Assembly (NCBI GenBank): GCA_016771945.1
Contig: QZLF01000003.1
Location: forward strand, 186,001-250,000
DNA from: Candidatus Leucobacter sulfamidivorax
Lineage (GTDB): Bacteria > Actinomycetota > Actinomycetes > Actinomycetales > Microbacteriaceae
DNA length: 64,000 nucleotides
Reading direction: 5' to 3'
Positions 26,146-34,946 of the stretch are shown here, piece after piece. Position 1 is the first letter of the stretch. Every line of letters starts with the position of its first letter. The translations under genes and the position numbers were made by a program. The notes under the pieces were generated by a model that was given only the letters and a program-made list of their open reading frames with translations, was not told where the DNA came from and searched no databases.

Positions 26146-26928
26146 ATGGGTTCGCTTGCAGGCAGGGTGGCGCTCGTCACCGGCGGCGCGACGAAGATCG
26201 GACGCGGCGTGATCGACGCGCTGCGCGAGGAGGGTGCGACCGTGGTCGCCGCCGACATCGACGCCGAGGGACTGTCCCTGCTCGCCTCCGATGTCGACGC
26301 GCAGCAGGTCGACGTCTCGGACGACGCGCAGCTCACGGCGCTGATCGGGGGCATCGCGGATCGCCACGGCCGCCTCGACGCGGTCGTCAACCTGGCCGCC
26401 GTCTACATCGACGAGGGCTCCGAGACCTCGCGCGCGGACTGGCTGCGCGCGCTCGACGTGAACGTCGTGAGCCCCATGCGCGTGGTGCAGGAGGCGCGCG
26501 AGCTGCTGCGCGCGAGCGGGCGGGGCGCCGTCGTGAACATCAGCTCCATCTCCTCCTCCGTCGCGCAGACGCAGCGCTGGGTCTACCCCGTGAGCAAGGC
26601 CGCCATCGTGCAGCTCACCCGCGCGCAGGCGCTCGACCTCGCGGCCGACGGCATCCGCGTCAACTCGGCGAGCCCGGGCTGGACCTGGTCGAACGTCATC
26701 GAGGCCATGTCGGGCGGCGATCTCGAGAAGGCGGATCGCGTGGCCGCCGACTACCACATCCTCGGCCGCCTCGGCCGCCCCGAAGAGGTCGGCGGCGTGG
26801 TCGCCTTCCTCGTCTCCGACTCGGCGAGCTTCGTCACGGGCGCCGACTGGGCCGTCGACGGCGGCTACTCGGCGCTCGGCCCCGAGGGCGTCGCACCGGC
26901 CATCCCCCGCCTCTCCGAGAACGCCTGA
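26146..26928 (+). CDS. SDR oxidoreductase, indole-dihydrodiol dehydrogenase candidate (IifB-like)
   Basis: A 260-residue short-chain dehydrogenase. The cofactor motif is VTGGATKIGRG (TGxxxxxG), Asp at the end of strand 2 (VVAADIDAEG) suggests NAD, and NLAAVY, a catalytic Ser in NISSISSS and Tyr/Lys in YPVSKAA are present. ATG 26146 follows GGAGG and corrects a longer frame. It is the first gene of an operon with a StyA-type monooxygenase and a flavin reductase and sits beside a divergent AraC gene. In iif clusters the equivalent SDR oxidises the indole dihydrodiol and prevents indigo formation. Function here is inferred from that context. Confidence 0.85.
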   Translation: MGSLAGRVALVTGGATKIGRGVIDALREEGATVVAADIDAEGLSLLASDVDAQQVDVSDDAQLTALIGGIADRHGRLDAVVNLAAVYIDEGSETSRADWLRALDVNVVSPMRVVQEARELLRASGRGAVVNISSISSSVAQTQRWVYPVSKAAIVQLTRAQALDLAADGIRVNSASPGWTWSNVIEAMSGGDLEKADRVAADYHILGRLGRPEEVGGVVAFLVSDSASFVTGADWAVDGGYSALGPEGVAPAIPRLSENA

Positions 26929-26975
26929 CCGAACGACACCTGCACAGACATCGACGTCTTCAGAAAGGACGCATC

Positions 26976-28229
26976 ATGCCGCAACGCACCATCACCATCG
27001 TCGGCGCCGGCCAGTCCGGCCTGCAGCTCGGCCTCGGCCTGCTGCAGCACGGCTACGCCGTGCGCCTCGTCTCCGACCGCACGGGCGAGGAGATCGCCGC
27101 CGGGCGGGTCGCCTCCAGCCAGTGCATGTTCGGCCGCGCGCTCGCCTACGAACGGGCCGTCGGCGTCGACCTCTGGGACGACGCTCCCGCGGTGCAGGGC
27201 ATCGGCTTCACCGTGCCGAACCCCGAGCAGCCCGGAGAGCAGCTCTTCAGCTGGGCCGGTCGCCTCGACTCCGACGCCTACGCGATCGACCAGCGAGTGA
27301 AGTTCCCCGCGCTGATGAACCTCTTCGCCGAGCGCGGCGGCGAGATCGTCTACGAAGAAGCCGACATCGCCTCCCTCGAGCGCTACGCCGACGAGTCGGA
27401 GCTCGTCATCGTGGCGGCGGGCAAGGGCGAGATCGCCCGCGCCTTCGAGCGCGACGCTGAGCGCAGCACCTACGACGCCCCGCAGCGCGCGCTCGCCCTC
27501 ACATATGTGCACGGTCTGAAGCCGACCCCGGAGTTCTCCCGGGTCAGCTTCAACCTCGTGCCCGGCGTCGGCGAGTTCTTCGTCTTCCCGGCGCTCACGC
27601 TCTCCGGCGACTGCGACATCTTCGTCTTCGAGGGCGTGCCCGGCGGACCGCTCGACCGCTTCCGCGATCTCACCCCCGAAGAGCACCTGGAGGCCTCGCT
27701 CGACTTCCTGCGCACCTTCCTGCCCTGGGAGGCGGAGCGCGCGACCGACGTCACCCTCACCGACGACCTCGGCGTGCTGCAGGGCCGCTTCCCGCCGACC
27801 GTCCGCAAGCCCGTGATGCAGCTGCCCTCGGGCCGGACCGTGCTCGGCATGGCGGACGTCGTCGTGCTGAACGACCCGATCACCGGCCAGGGCTCGAACA
27901 ACGCCTCGAAGTGCGCGCAGCACTACCTGGAGGCGATCCTCGACCACGAGAACCTGCCCTACGATCGCGCGTTCCAGCAGAACGCCTTCGAGCGCTACTG
28001 GGCGCGGATCAAGCCGGTCGCCGACTGGACCAACGCCCTGCTGCAGCCGCCGCCCCCGCACGTGCTGCAGATGCTCGGCGCGGCGTCCCAGTTCCCGGAG
28101 ATCGCGCATCGCTTCGCCAACGGCTTCAACGATCCGACCGACTTCGGCGACTACTTCCTGAACCCCGAGGGCGCCGAGCGCTACCTCGCCGAGGTCGCCG
28201 CGCGGGCCGGAACCGGGGTGGCGGCGTGA
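26976..28229 (+). CDS. StyA-type FAD-dependent monooxygenase (indole/styrene type)
   Basis: A 417-residue oxygenase component of a two-component flavoprotein monooxygenase. It has an N-terminal FAD motif VGAGQSGLQLGLGLL (Gly10, 12, 15), the StyA-like segment ASSQCMFGRALAYE and a C-terminal LNDPITGQGSNNASKCAQHY motif. Length is typical of styrene monooxygenase. It needs reduced FAD from the reductase encoded next, whose GTG start overlaps its stop. Styrene and indole oxygenases cannot be told apart by eye. The neighbouring AraC, SDR, cyclase and 2-aminobenzoyl-CoA enzyme favour indole. Confidence 0.88.
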   Translation: MPQRTITIVGAGQSGLQLGLGLLQHGYAVRLVSDRTGEEIAAGRVASSQCMFGRALAYERAVGVDLWDDAPAVQGIGFTVPNPEQPGEQLFSWAGRLDSDAYAIDQRVKFPALMNLFAERGGEIVYEEADIASLERYADESELVIVAAGKGEIARAFERDAERSTYDAPQRALALTYVHGLKPTPEFSRVSFNLVPGVGEFFVFPALTLSGDCDIFVFEGVPGGPLDRFRDLTPEEHLEASLDFLRTFLPWEAERATDVTLTDDLGVLQGRFPPTVRKPVMQLPSGRTVLGMADVVVLNDPITGQGSNNASKCAQHYLEAILDHENLPYDRAFQQNAFERYWARIKPVADWTNALLQPPPPHVLQMLGAASQFPEIAHRFANGFNDPTDFGDYFLNPEGAERYLAEVAARAGTGVAA

Positions 28230-28819
28230 CCACCGCGATCATCGACCCCGCGAGCGCGGACGTGGACACGGGCGAGACCCTCGGCGCGGAGACTGGCGCC
28301 GGCGCGGACGCGGGAGTGGAGACCGGCTCGCCGGACTTCGATCCCCGCGAGCTGCGCGACGCGCTCGGGCAGTTCGCCACCGGGGTGGTGGTGATCACGA
28401 CGGTCACCCCGGAGGGTGAGTTCGTCGGGGTGACGGCCAACTCCTTCACCTCGGTGTCGCTCGATCCGCCGCTCGTGCTGTGGTGCCCGGGCCGGCATCT
28501 GCGGAGCCTCCCCCACTTCGAGCGGGCCGAGCGCTTCGCGATCAACGTGCTCGCGAGCGAGCAGCACGAGCTCTCGCGGCGCTTCGCCACCCCCGACGGC
28601 GACAAGTTCTCGGGCGTCCCGGTGCGCGTCGGCCTGGGCGGCGTGCCCGTGCTCGAGGGCGCCCTCGCCACCTTCGAGTGCCGGACGACGGCTCTGCACG
28701 AGGCGGGCGATCACGTCATCCACCTCGGGCACGTGGAGCGCTTCCGGCACGATCCGGCGAAGCCGCTCGTGTTCCACGGCGGCCGCTACCACGAGGCGGC
28801 CCGGCACGACGCCGGATAG
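28226..28819 (+). CDS. Flavin reductase partner of StyA-like oxygenase
   Basis: A 197-residue NAD(P)H:flavin reductase of the HpaC/StyB type: FATGVVVITTVTPEG, GVTANSFTSVSLDPPLVLW and FAINVLASEQHELSRRFA. It supplies reduced flavin to the upstream oxygenase. GTG 28226 overlaps the oxygenase stop (GTGA). The start gives an unusual acidic Gly/Ala-rich extension of about 35 residues before the conserved fold. A terminator at 28839 ends the operon. Confidence 0.9.
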   Translation: MTTAIIDPASADVDTGETLGAETGAGADAGVETGSPDFDPRELRDALGQFATGVVVITTVTPEGEFVGVTANSFTSVSLDPPLVLWCPGRHLRSLPHFERAERFAINVLASEQHELSRRFATPDGDKFSGVPVRVGLGGVPVLEGALATFECRTTALHEAGDHVIHLGHVERFRHDPAKPLVFHGGRYHEAARHDAG

Positions 28820-28838
28820 GATCCGGACCATCCCCGCA

Positions 28839-28890
28839 GATCGGGTCGTTCCCCGCAGCGCCGCACGGCGTCGCGAGGAACGACCCGATC
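28839..28890 (+). terminator. Terminator after flavin reductase gene
   Basis: A 14-bp perfect stem (28839-28852 with 28877-28890) with a 24-base loop, 19 bases after the stop. No T tract follows. Confidence 0.65.
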
Positions 28891-28894
28891 GCGG

Positions 28895-28931
28895 TATGTC
28901 ATATGTTCATGACGACCGTTAAGATAACAGC
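28895..28931 (+). promoter_or_regulatory. Candidate promoter/operator upstream of FAD oxidoreductase
   Basis: AT-rich segment starting TATGTCATATG, then TCATGACGACCGTTA and AGATAACA. It closely resembles the segment at 35875 (TATGTCA, TCATCACGAACGTCA, AGATAG) and part of 37870. A shared regulator such as the PaaX-type protein is a reasonable guess. Confidence 0.45.
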
Positions 28932-28955
28932 ACAGATCGGCACGCGGAGGTTCGC

Positions 28956-30539
28956 ATGGCAACGGTGATCATCGGCAGCGGCATCAACGGCCTCGTGGCC
29001 GCGGCGGAGCTCGCTCGGGCGGGCCGACAGGTGATCCTGCTCGAGCGGAACGAGCGGATCGGCGGCTTCGTCGCCGCCGACGACCTCACGCTCCCCGGCT
29101 TCGCGCACGACACCTTCTCGTCGTGGCACCCGCTCTTCGTGTCGAGCGCGGCCTACGGCGAGCTCGGCCCCGAGCTCGCGGCCCGCGGCCTCGAGTACGC
29201 GAACGACGAGACGGTGGTCACCGCGAGCACCGCCGACGTCGCGGGCGAGCGCCGCACCGCGATCGCCTATCGCGACCCCGAGCGCACCGCGGCGGGCTTC
29301 GCGAGCCAGGCCGACCGCGACGCCTACCTCGGCATGCTCGAGCGCTTCGGGGCGCACGCCCCCTTCGTCTTCGGGGCGCTGGGCGCCGAGCTCGGCTCGA
29401 ACAAGGTGCTCGGCAGGCTGGCCTGGAAGGCCTTCCGCGGGCTGAAGGCGGACGGCCTCGAGGCGCTCGCGCGCGACGCCGTGTCGGGCGGCCGCGGCTA
29501 TCTGCGCCGCAACTTCGAGGGCTGGGAGGTCGACGCGCTGTGGACCCCCTGGCTGCTGCACTCGGGTCTCGGCCCCGATCACGCGACCGGCGGCATGATG
29601 ATCCCCGTGTTCGCCGGCGCGATGCACCAGTTCGGCCTGCCCGTCGTCAGAGGCGGGGTGCAGGGATTCCTGGACGCCTTCGAGCGCCTGCTCCGCGACA
29701 GCGGCGTCGAGATCCGCCTCGGCGAGGAGGCGGAGGAGATCGTGCTCGCCGGCGGCAAGGTCGCGGGCGTGCGCACCTCCTCGGGGATCATCGCGGCCGA
29801 CACCGTGCTCGCGAGCGTGTCGCCCGGAGTGCTCTACGGCACGCTGCTCGGCGGATCCCCCGCGGTCGCGGCGCATCGCGAGGGCGCGCGCGGCTACCGC
29901 CCGGGCCGGGCCGCGATGCAGCTGCACTTCGCGCTCGACCGCCCCCTGCAGTGGGAGGACGAGGCCCTGCGCGGCGTCCCGCTCGTGCACCTGAGCGACG
30001 GCGCCGGCAGCACCGGCGTCGCCTGCGCCCAGGCCGAGGCCGGCCTGCTGCCGAGCACCCCGACGGTCGTCGTGGGTCAGCAGAGCGTCGTCGACCCGAG
30101 CCGCGCGCCCGAGGGCAGGGCCACGCTGTGGCTGCAGCTGCAGGAGGTGCCGTTTGCGCCCATCGGCGACGCCGCCGAGCGCATCGACGTCTCGGGCGGC
30201 TGGGCCGACGAGTCGCTGCGGCGGCACTACGTCGACCGGGTGCTCGACCGCCTCGAGCGCTTCGCCCCCGGCACGCGGGAGACGGTGCTCGCCGAGCACG
30301 TCATCGCCCCGAACGACCTCGTCGCGGCCAATCCCAACGCGGTCGCGGGCGACCCCTATGCGGGCTCGGCCGAGCTCGACCAGAACCTGCGCTGGCGCCC
30401 CTACCCGGGCGCGGTGGATCACCGCACCCCCGTGCCGGGCGTCTGGCACATCGGCGCGGCGACCCATCCGGGGCCGGGCCTCGGCGCGGGCTCGGGGCAC
30501 CTCGTCGCGCAGCGCCTCATCACCGGCAAGACCCGCTGA
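28956..30539 (+). CDS. Phytoene-desaturase-like FAD oxidoreductase
   Basis: A 527-residue FAD-dependent oxidoreductase. The N-terminal motif VIIGSGINGLVAAAELARAG and LLERNERIGGFV match the CrtI/PYROXD2-like superfamily, and the C-terminal FAD segment reads GVWHIGAATHPGPGLGAGSGH. The exact reaction is unknown. Located between the StyA-like operon and the cyclase gene, it could oxidise an indolinone or related intermediate. RBS GGAGG precedes ATG 28956. It has its own promoter-like region and a terminator shared with the convergent cyclase gene. Confidence 0.85.
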   Translation: MATVIIGSGINGLVAAAELARAGRQVILLERNERIGGFVAADDLTLPGFAHDTFSSWHPLFVSSAAYGELGPELAARGLEYANDETVVTASTADVAGERRTAIAYRDPERTAAGFASQADRDAYLGMLERFGAHAPFVFGALGAELGSNKVLGRLAWKAFRGLKADGLEALARDAVSGGRGYLRRNFEGWEVDALWTPWLLHSGLGPDHATGGMMIPVFAGAMHQFGLPVVRGGVQGFLDAFERLLRDSGVEIRLGEEAEEIVLAGGKVAGVRTSSGIIAADTVLASVSPGVLYGTLLGGSPAVAAHREGARGYRPGRAAMQLHFALDRPLQWEDEALRGVPLVHLSDGAGSTGVACAQAEAGLLPSTPTVVVGQQSVVDPSRAPEGRATLWLQLQEVPFAPIGDAAERIDVSGGWADESLRRHYVDRVLDRLERFAPGTRETVLAEHVIAPNDLVAANPNAVAGDPYAGSAELDQNLRWRPYPGAVDHRTPVPGVWHIGAATHPGPGLGAGSGHLVAQRLITGKTR

Positions 30540-30605
30540 CCTCTCTCCCGGACGAGGTCCTGCGGCTGCGCGCAGGACGACGGGAAGTCGCAGGGCGGAA
30601 AGCAC

Positions 30606-30634
30606 GAGGCCCGCCCCCGGAGGGAGCGGGCCTC
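30606..30634. terminator. Bidirectional terminator between convergent genes
   Basis: A 9-bp perfect stem GAGGCCCGC/GCGGGCCTC (30606-30614 and 30626-30634) between genes ending at 30539 (+) and 30667 (-). Confidence 0.7.
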
Positions 30635-30666
30635 AGCGCTGCGGGACGCGCGGTGCGCGTCGGGCG

Positions 30667-31440
30667 CTACGCGTTGACGAGCGCGTAGACGCGGGTCGGG
30701 CTGCCCGTGCCGCCCACGATGGGCAGCGGGGCGACCACGATCACGGCGCCCGTCGGCGGCAGCTCGGCGAGGTTCTGCAGCGAGGTGATGCCGTACTTGT
30801 CGTTGCCGAGCAGGTGGTAGTGCGCGGCGAAGGGCGGGTCGAGCTCGGCGCCGCGACCGGCGTCGATGCCCACCGTCTCGACCCCGAAGCCCGAGATCTC
30901 GGTCTCCTCGGCGAGCCACTTCGCGGCCTCGGCGGTGATGCCGGGGGTGTGCGAACCGGTCTCGTCGGCGTTCAGGAACGCCTCGCGGTCGTCGGCGAAC
31001 TTGTCCCAGCCGGTGCGCAGCAGCAGCCAGCCGTTCTTCGGCAGCGCGCCGTGCTCGGCCTCCCACGCCTTGATGTCGTCGATCGTGAGCAGGTAGTCGT
31101 TGTCGGCCTCGACCTTCTCGGTGATGTCGAGCACCGCGGCGGGGCCGATGAGGCGCGCCGGCGGGATGCTCGCGACGTCGTGGCCCTCACGACCGCTGAT
31201 CCAGTGCACCGGCGCGTCGATGTGCGTGCCGATGTGCTCGCCGGTGTGGATGTTGTGGTGCTTCCAGAACGGGCCGGGCTCGTTGTAGGCGCTGACCTCC
31301 TCGATGCTAAAGTCGATGAGGTTCGAGAAGGGGTCGGGCAGGCGCAGGGTCGGGGTGTCGGCCGAGAGGGTGTTCGTGAGGTCGACGATGCGGATGCCGC
31401 CGGAGGCGAGCGCCGCGGCGATGTCGGTCGTGGTGGTCAT
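30667..31440 (-). CDS. Cyclase-family metal hydrolase, isatin hydrolase candidate
   Basis: A 257-residue member of the cyclase / kynurenine formamidase superfamily. The metal-binding signature HIGTHIDAPVH places His69, His73, Asp75 and His79 as ligands. Later conserved blocks are GVETVGIDAGRG and HYHLLGNDKYGITSLQNL. The family includes kynurenine formamidase and manganese-dependent isatin hydrolase, which opens isatin to isatinate. Beside a StyA-type oxygenase and a 2-aminobenzoyl-CoA enzyme, an isatin or formylated-amine hydrolase role is attractive but inferred. It is the last gene of a leftward operon, with AGAGGAG before the start. Confidence 0.82.
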   Translation of the reverse strand: MTTTTDIAAALASGGIRIVDLTNTLSADTPTLRLPDPFSNLIDFSIEEVSAYNEPGPFWKHHNIHTGEHIGTHIDAPVHWISGREGHDVASIPPARLIGPAAVLDITEKVEADNDYLLTIDDIKAWEAEHGALPKNGWLLLRTGWDKFADDREAFLNADETGSHTPGITAEAAKWLAEETEISGFGVETVGIDAGRGAELDPPFAAHYHLLGNDKYGITSLQNLAELPPTGAVIVVAPLPIVGGTGSPTRVYALVNA

Positions 31441-31485
31441 GGGTTCTCCTCTTCTTCGCGGATTTCGGTGTGTCTGCGGTTCGGT

Positions 31486-31523
31486 GCCGACCGCCGGTGT
31501 CGGCGGCCCGCACCGCGGTCGGC
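31486..31523 (-). terminator. Intercistronic hairpin before cyclase gene
   Basis: A 9-bp perfect inverted repeat GCCGACCGC/GCGGTCGGC (31486-31494 and 31515-31523) between the monooxygenase/reductase and cyclase genes. No T tract, so partial termination or RNA processing is as likely as true termination. Confidence 0.35.
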
Positions 31524-31557
31524 GGCGACGGCCTGGACCTGCCGCCGCCGATCCGGA

Positions 31558-33969
31558 TCAGACGGCGGCCGGAACGGCCTCCGCCTCCTCGACCGCCACG
31601 GTGCGGCCCCCGACCCAGCGGGTGTGGGTAGCCTCGACCGTATCAGTTCCGGTGAGCAGTTCGAGGCGCGGGCGGACTGCGTCGGTGCGGGCGGTCGGCG
31701 GCTTCCGCCGGCCGGCGCGGTACGGATCGATCCAGCCGGCCGCGGCGCCGCGGTAGTCCTGGTCGGCGGCGGCGTGCAGGGTCCAGTGCGGATCCCACAG
31801 GTGCGTGCGGCCGAGCGCGACGAGGTCGGCGCGACCGGCGAGCAGGATCGAGTTCACGTCGTCGTACGACGAGATGGCACCCACCGCGATCACCGCGACC
31901 CCGGCCTTCTCCGCGACCCGGTTGCGGATCTTGTCGGCGAAGGGGGTCTGGTAGCTGCGGCCGTACTGCGGCTGCTCCTCCTTGGCGACCTGGCCCGAGG
32001 AGACGTCGATGCCGTCGGCGCCGTGCGCGATGAAGGCCGCCGCGATCTCGACCGCGTCGTCGTCGGTGTTGCCGCCGGGGACCCAGTCGTGCGCCGAGAT
32101 GCGGACCATGAGCGGACGATCGGCCGGCCACGCCGCGCGCACCGCGTCGAAGACCTCGAGCGGGTAGCGCAGCCGGTTCTCGAGCGAGCCGCCGTACTCG
32201 TCGCTGCGCTGATTCGAGATCGGCGAGAGGAACGACGAGATCAGGTAGCCGTGCGCGGCGTGCAGCTCGAGCAGGTCGAAGCCGGCGTCGGCGGCGCGAT
32301 GGGTCGCGGCGACGTAGTCGGCGAGGATCCGGTCCATGTCGGCGCGAGTCGCCTCGCGCGGCATGTTGCCGTCCGGGCTGTAGGGGATGGCCGAGGGTCC
32401 GATGACCTCCCAGCCGCCGATCTCCACCGGATCGTCGATGCCCTCCCACATGCGCTTCGTGGAGCCCTTGCGGCCCGAGTGGCCGAGCTGCGCGCCGATC
32501 TTCGCGGTGGTGGTCCCGTGCACGAAGTCGACGATGCGCTTCCAAGCGTCGCGCTGCTCGTCCGTGTAGATCCCGCCGTCGGCCGGCGAGATGCGACCGT
32601 CGGCCGACGGCGCGATCATCTCGGTCATGACGAGGCCCGCCCCGCCGACGGCCCGGCTGCCGAGATGCACGAGGTGGAAGTCGCCCACGACGCCGTCCTC
32701 GGCCATGTACTGGTCCATCGCCGAGACGACGATGCGGTTCTTGAGCTCGAGACCGCCGATGCGGAACGGCTGGAACATCGCGGGCACGTCGGCCGCGCCG
32801 CCCTGATGCTCGGCGAAGTCGGCCTGCACCACCTCGGCGAAGCCCTCGTCGCGGACGGCCAGGTTGTCGAAGGTGATGCGGCGGGAGCGCGTCATGAGGT
32901 TGAAGGCGAACTGCAGCGGCTCCTGATCCGCGTACTGCCCGATGTTCTCGAACCACTCGAGCGAGGCCTGGGCCGCGCGCTGCAGCGAGAGCACGACGGG
33001 GCGGCGCTCGGCCTCGTAGGCCTCGAGCGCCGAGGGGATGTCGGGCTGCTCGTGCAGGTTCGCGACGAGCGCGAGCGCGTCCTCGAGCGCGAGCTTCGTG
33101 CCCGATCCGATGGAGAAGTGCGCGGTGTGCGCGGCGTCGCCGAGCAGGACCACGTTCTCGTGGCTCCACTTCTCGTTGCGCACCGTGTTGAAGGTGATCC
33201 ACTTCGAGTTGTTCGTGAGCAGCGTCGCGCCGTCGAGCTCGTCGGCGAAGATCTCCGCGAGCTTCGCGACCGAGGCGTCGTCGCTGACGCCGGGCGGGAA
33301 GAACTCGCCCTCGCTCGCATCGAAGCCGGCGGCGCGCCAGACGTCCTCGTGCATCTCGATGAGGAAGGTGCTCTCGGTGGCCGAGTAGGGGTAGGCGTGC
33401 ACCTGGATGATGCCCCACGGCGTGTGCTTGACGTGGAAGGTGAAGGCCTCGAGCGCGCGGTCGATGCCGAGCCAGATGAACTTCGAGCGGCGCGGATCGA
33501 GCGAGGGCTTGAAGGACTCGGCGTAGTGGGGCCGGATCTTCGAGTTGATGCCGTCGCAGGCGATCACGAGGTCGTAGTCGCGCGACAGCTCGTCGACGTC
33601 GGGCGCCTCGGTGAGGAAGTGCAGCGCGACGCCGAGCTCGCGGGCGCGCTCCTGCAGCAGCAGGAGCAGGTTCTTGCGGCTCGATGCCGCGAAGCCCTGG
33701 CCGCCGATCGTGAACACCTCGCCGCCGAAGTGGACGTCGATGTCGCTCCAGCGGGCGAAGTGCTCCTCGGTCTTCGCGTAGAACTCGGGATCGGCGTTCT
33801 CGATGCCGGTCAGCGTCTCGTCGCTGAACACCACGCCGAAGCCGAAGGTGTCGTCGGGGGCGTTGCGCTCCCAGACGGTGATGTCGTGGCTCGGGTCGAG
33901 CTGCTTGGCGAGCACCGAGAAGTACAGGCCGGCCGGCCCGCCTCCGATGACTGCGATCTTCTTACCCAT
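31558..33969 (-). CDS. Fused 2-aminobenzoyl-CoA (or salicylyl-CoA) monooxygenase/reductase
   Basis: An 803-residue bifunctional flavoprotein. Residues about 1-390 form a salicylate-hydroxylase-type FAD monooxygenase with AVIGGGPAGLYFSVL and the GDAAHTAHFSIGSGTKLALE motif. Residues about 400-770 form an Old Yellow Enzyme domain, with VVSAMDQYMAEDG, AQLGHSGRKGS, ELHAAHGYLISSFLSPISN and DGIDVSSGQ. This two-domain order matches the aerobic 2-aminobenzoyl-CoA monooxygenase/reductase, which hydroxylates and then reduces the ring of anthraniloyl-CoA. The N-terminal half alone resembles salicylyl-CoA 5-hydroxylase. ATG 33969 has AAAGGA upstream. It is in a leftward operon with thioesterase, FAH and cyclase genes. 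Confidence 0.9.
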   Translation of the reverse strand: MGKKIAVIGGGPAGLYFSVLAKQLDPSHDITVWERNAPDDTFGFGVVFSDETLTGIENADPEFYAKTEEHFARWSDIDVHFGGEVFTIGGQGFAASSRKNLLLLLQERARELGVALHFLTEAPDVDELSRDYDLVIACDGINSKIRPHYAESFKPSLDPRRSKFIWLGIDRALEAFTFHVKHTPWGIIQVHAYPYSATESTFLIEMHEDVWRAAGFDASEGEFFPPGVSDDASVAKLAEIFADELDGATLLTNNSKWITFNTVRNEKWSHENVVLLGDAAHTAHFSIGSGTKLALEDALALVANLHEQPDIPSALEAYEAERRPVVLSLQRAAQASLEWFENIGQYADQEPLQFAFNLMTRSRRITFDNLAVRDEGFAEVVQADFAEHQGGAADVPAMFQPFRIGGLELKNRIVVSAMDQYMAEDGVVGDFHLVHLGSRAVGGAGLVMTEMIAPSADGRISPADGGIYTDEQRDAWKRIVDFVHGTTTAKIGAQLGHSGRKGSTKRMWEGIDDPVEIGGWEVIGPSAIPYSPDGNMPREATRADMDRILADYVAATHRAADAGFDLLELHAAHGYLISSFLSPISNQRSDEYGGSLENRLRYPLEVFDAVRAAWPADRPLMVRISAHDWVPGGNTDDDAVEIAAAFIAHGADGIDVSSGQVAKEEQPQYGRSYQTPFADKIRNRVAEKAGVAVIAVGAISSYDDVNSILLAGRADLVALGRTHLWDPHWTLHAAADQDYRGAAAGWIDPYRAGRRKPPTARTDAVRPRLELLTGTDTVEATHTRWVGGRTVAVEEAEAVPAAV

Positions 33970-34055
33970 GCGTCGGTTCCTTTCTGAGGGTAAAGCCGGG
34001 GTCCGCGCCGCGCGCGGGGTGGTGTGAGTCGGGACGTGGAAGGGATCGGTGGGGG

Positions 34056-34946
34056 TCAGCTCCGCCGGAGCATGCCCTCCTGCGCGACGGTGGCGACGAG
34101 CGCCCCCTCGCGGGTGAAGAAGCGGCCGAGGTTCAGGCCCCGCCCGTTCTGCGCGCCGGCGGCCTCCTGGGCGTAGAGCAGCCACTCGTCCGCGCGGGCG
34201 CGGCCGTGGAACCACATGGCGTGGTCGAGGCTCGCCGTCACGAGACCGGGCGACGACCAGTCGAGCCCGAGCACTCGCAGCGAGGGCTCGAGGATCGTGT
34301 AGTCGCAGACGTAGGAGACCGCGATGCGGTGCGTGTTCTCGTCGTCGGGCAGCGCGTCGAAGGCCTTCACCCAGACGCCCTGGTGGGGCACCCGCTCGCC
34401 CTCGACCCGTACGTAGACGGGGCCGGGCACGTGGCGCATGTCGAAGCTGCGCCCGAGGGACCAGTAGTCGGCGGCCGCGGGATCCGCCCCGTCGTTCGCC
34501 GCGAGGTACTCCGCCGAGCTCGGCAGCTCCTCGGGTCCCGGCACCTCGGGCATCTCGGGCTGGTAGCTCGCGCCGGTCTCGGGCACCTGGAACGAGGCCG
34601 TGGTGATGAAGACGGGCTTCTCGTTCTGGAAGCCGCGCACGTGCCGGGTGGAGTAGCCCCGGCCGTCGCGCAGCAGCTCCACCTCGTAGCGCACGGCGGA
34701 GCCGATCTCGACCGGGCGCAGGAAGCTGCTGTGGAGGGAGTGCAGCTCGCGGTCGTCGCCGACCGTCGCGATCGCCGCGGCGGCGGCCTGGGCCACGGAG
34801 TCGCCGCCGTAGGCCTTCGGCCACGGCACGTACTGGGGGATCACCTCGAAGGCCCGGTCGAAGACGCGGGGCTCGGTCTCGGTGAGCTCGATCGCGGCGA
34901 GGAAGCGCGCGCTCGACGCGATGTTCGCGGTCTCGATGCCGGTCAT
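34056..34946 (-). CDS. Acyl-CoA thioesterase II (TesB-like)
   Basis: A 296-residue double-hotdog thioesterase: WPKAYGGDSVAQAAAAA and LHSLHSSFLRPVEIG in the first hotdog, DHAMWFHGRARADEWLLYAQEA in the second, with the Asp of LDHAMWFH in the catalytic position. It should hydrolyse CoA thioesters and recycle CoA in the neighbouring aromatic-CoA pathway. Its start overlaps the FAH gene stop (ATGA). Confidence 0.9.
   Translation of the reverse strand: MTGIETANIASSARFLAAIELTETEPRVFDRAFEVIPQYVPWPKAYGGDSVAQAAAAAIATVGDDRELHSLHSSFLRPVEIGSAVRYEVELLRDGRGYSTRHVRGFQNEKPVFITTASFQVPETGASYQPEMPEVPGPEELPSSAEYLAANDGADPAAADYWSLGRSFDMRHVPGPVYVRVEGERVPHQGVWVKAFDALPDDENTHRIAVSYVCDYTILEPSLRVLGLDWSSPGLVTASLDHAMWFHGRARADEWLLYAQEAAGAQNGRGLNLGRFFTREGALVATVAQEGMLRRS

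Noticed and set aside
26146-28819. Styrene degradation operon
   Set aside because: StyA/StyB-like genes fit, but there is no styrene oxide isomerase or phenylacetaldehyde dehydrogenase, and the flanking AraC, SDR and 2-aminobenzoyl-CoA genes favour indole. Not fully excluded.
30154-33987. Open frame of over 1200 codons on the plus strand
   Set aside because: Lies opposite the cyclase and monooxygenase/reductase genes. Composition (Val/Gly/Arg/Glu rich, no motifs) is typical of an antisense shadow.
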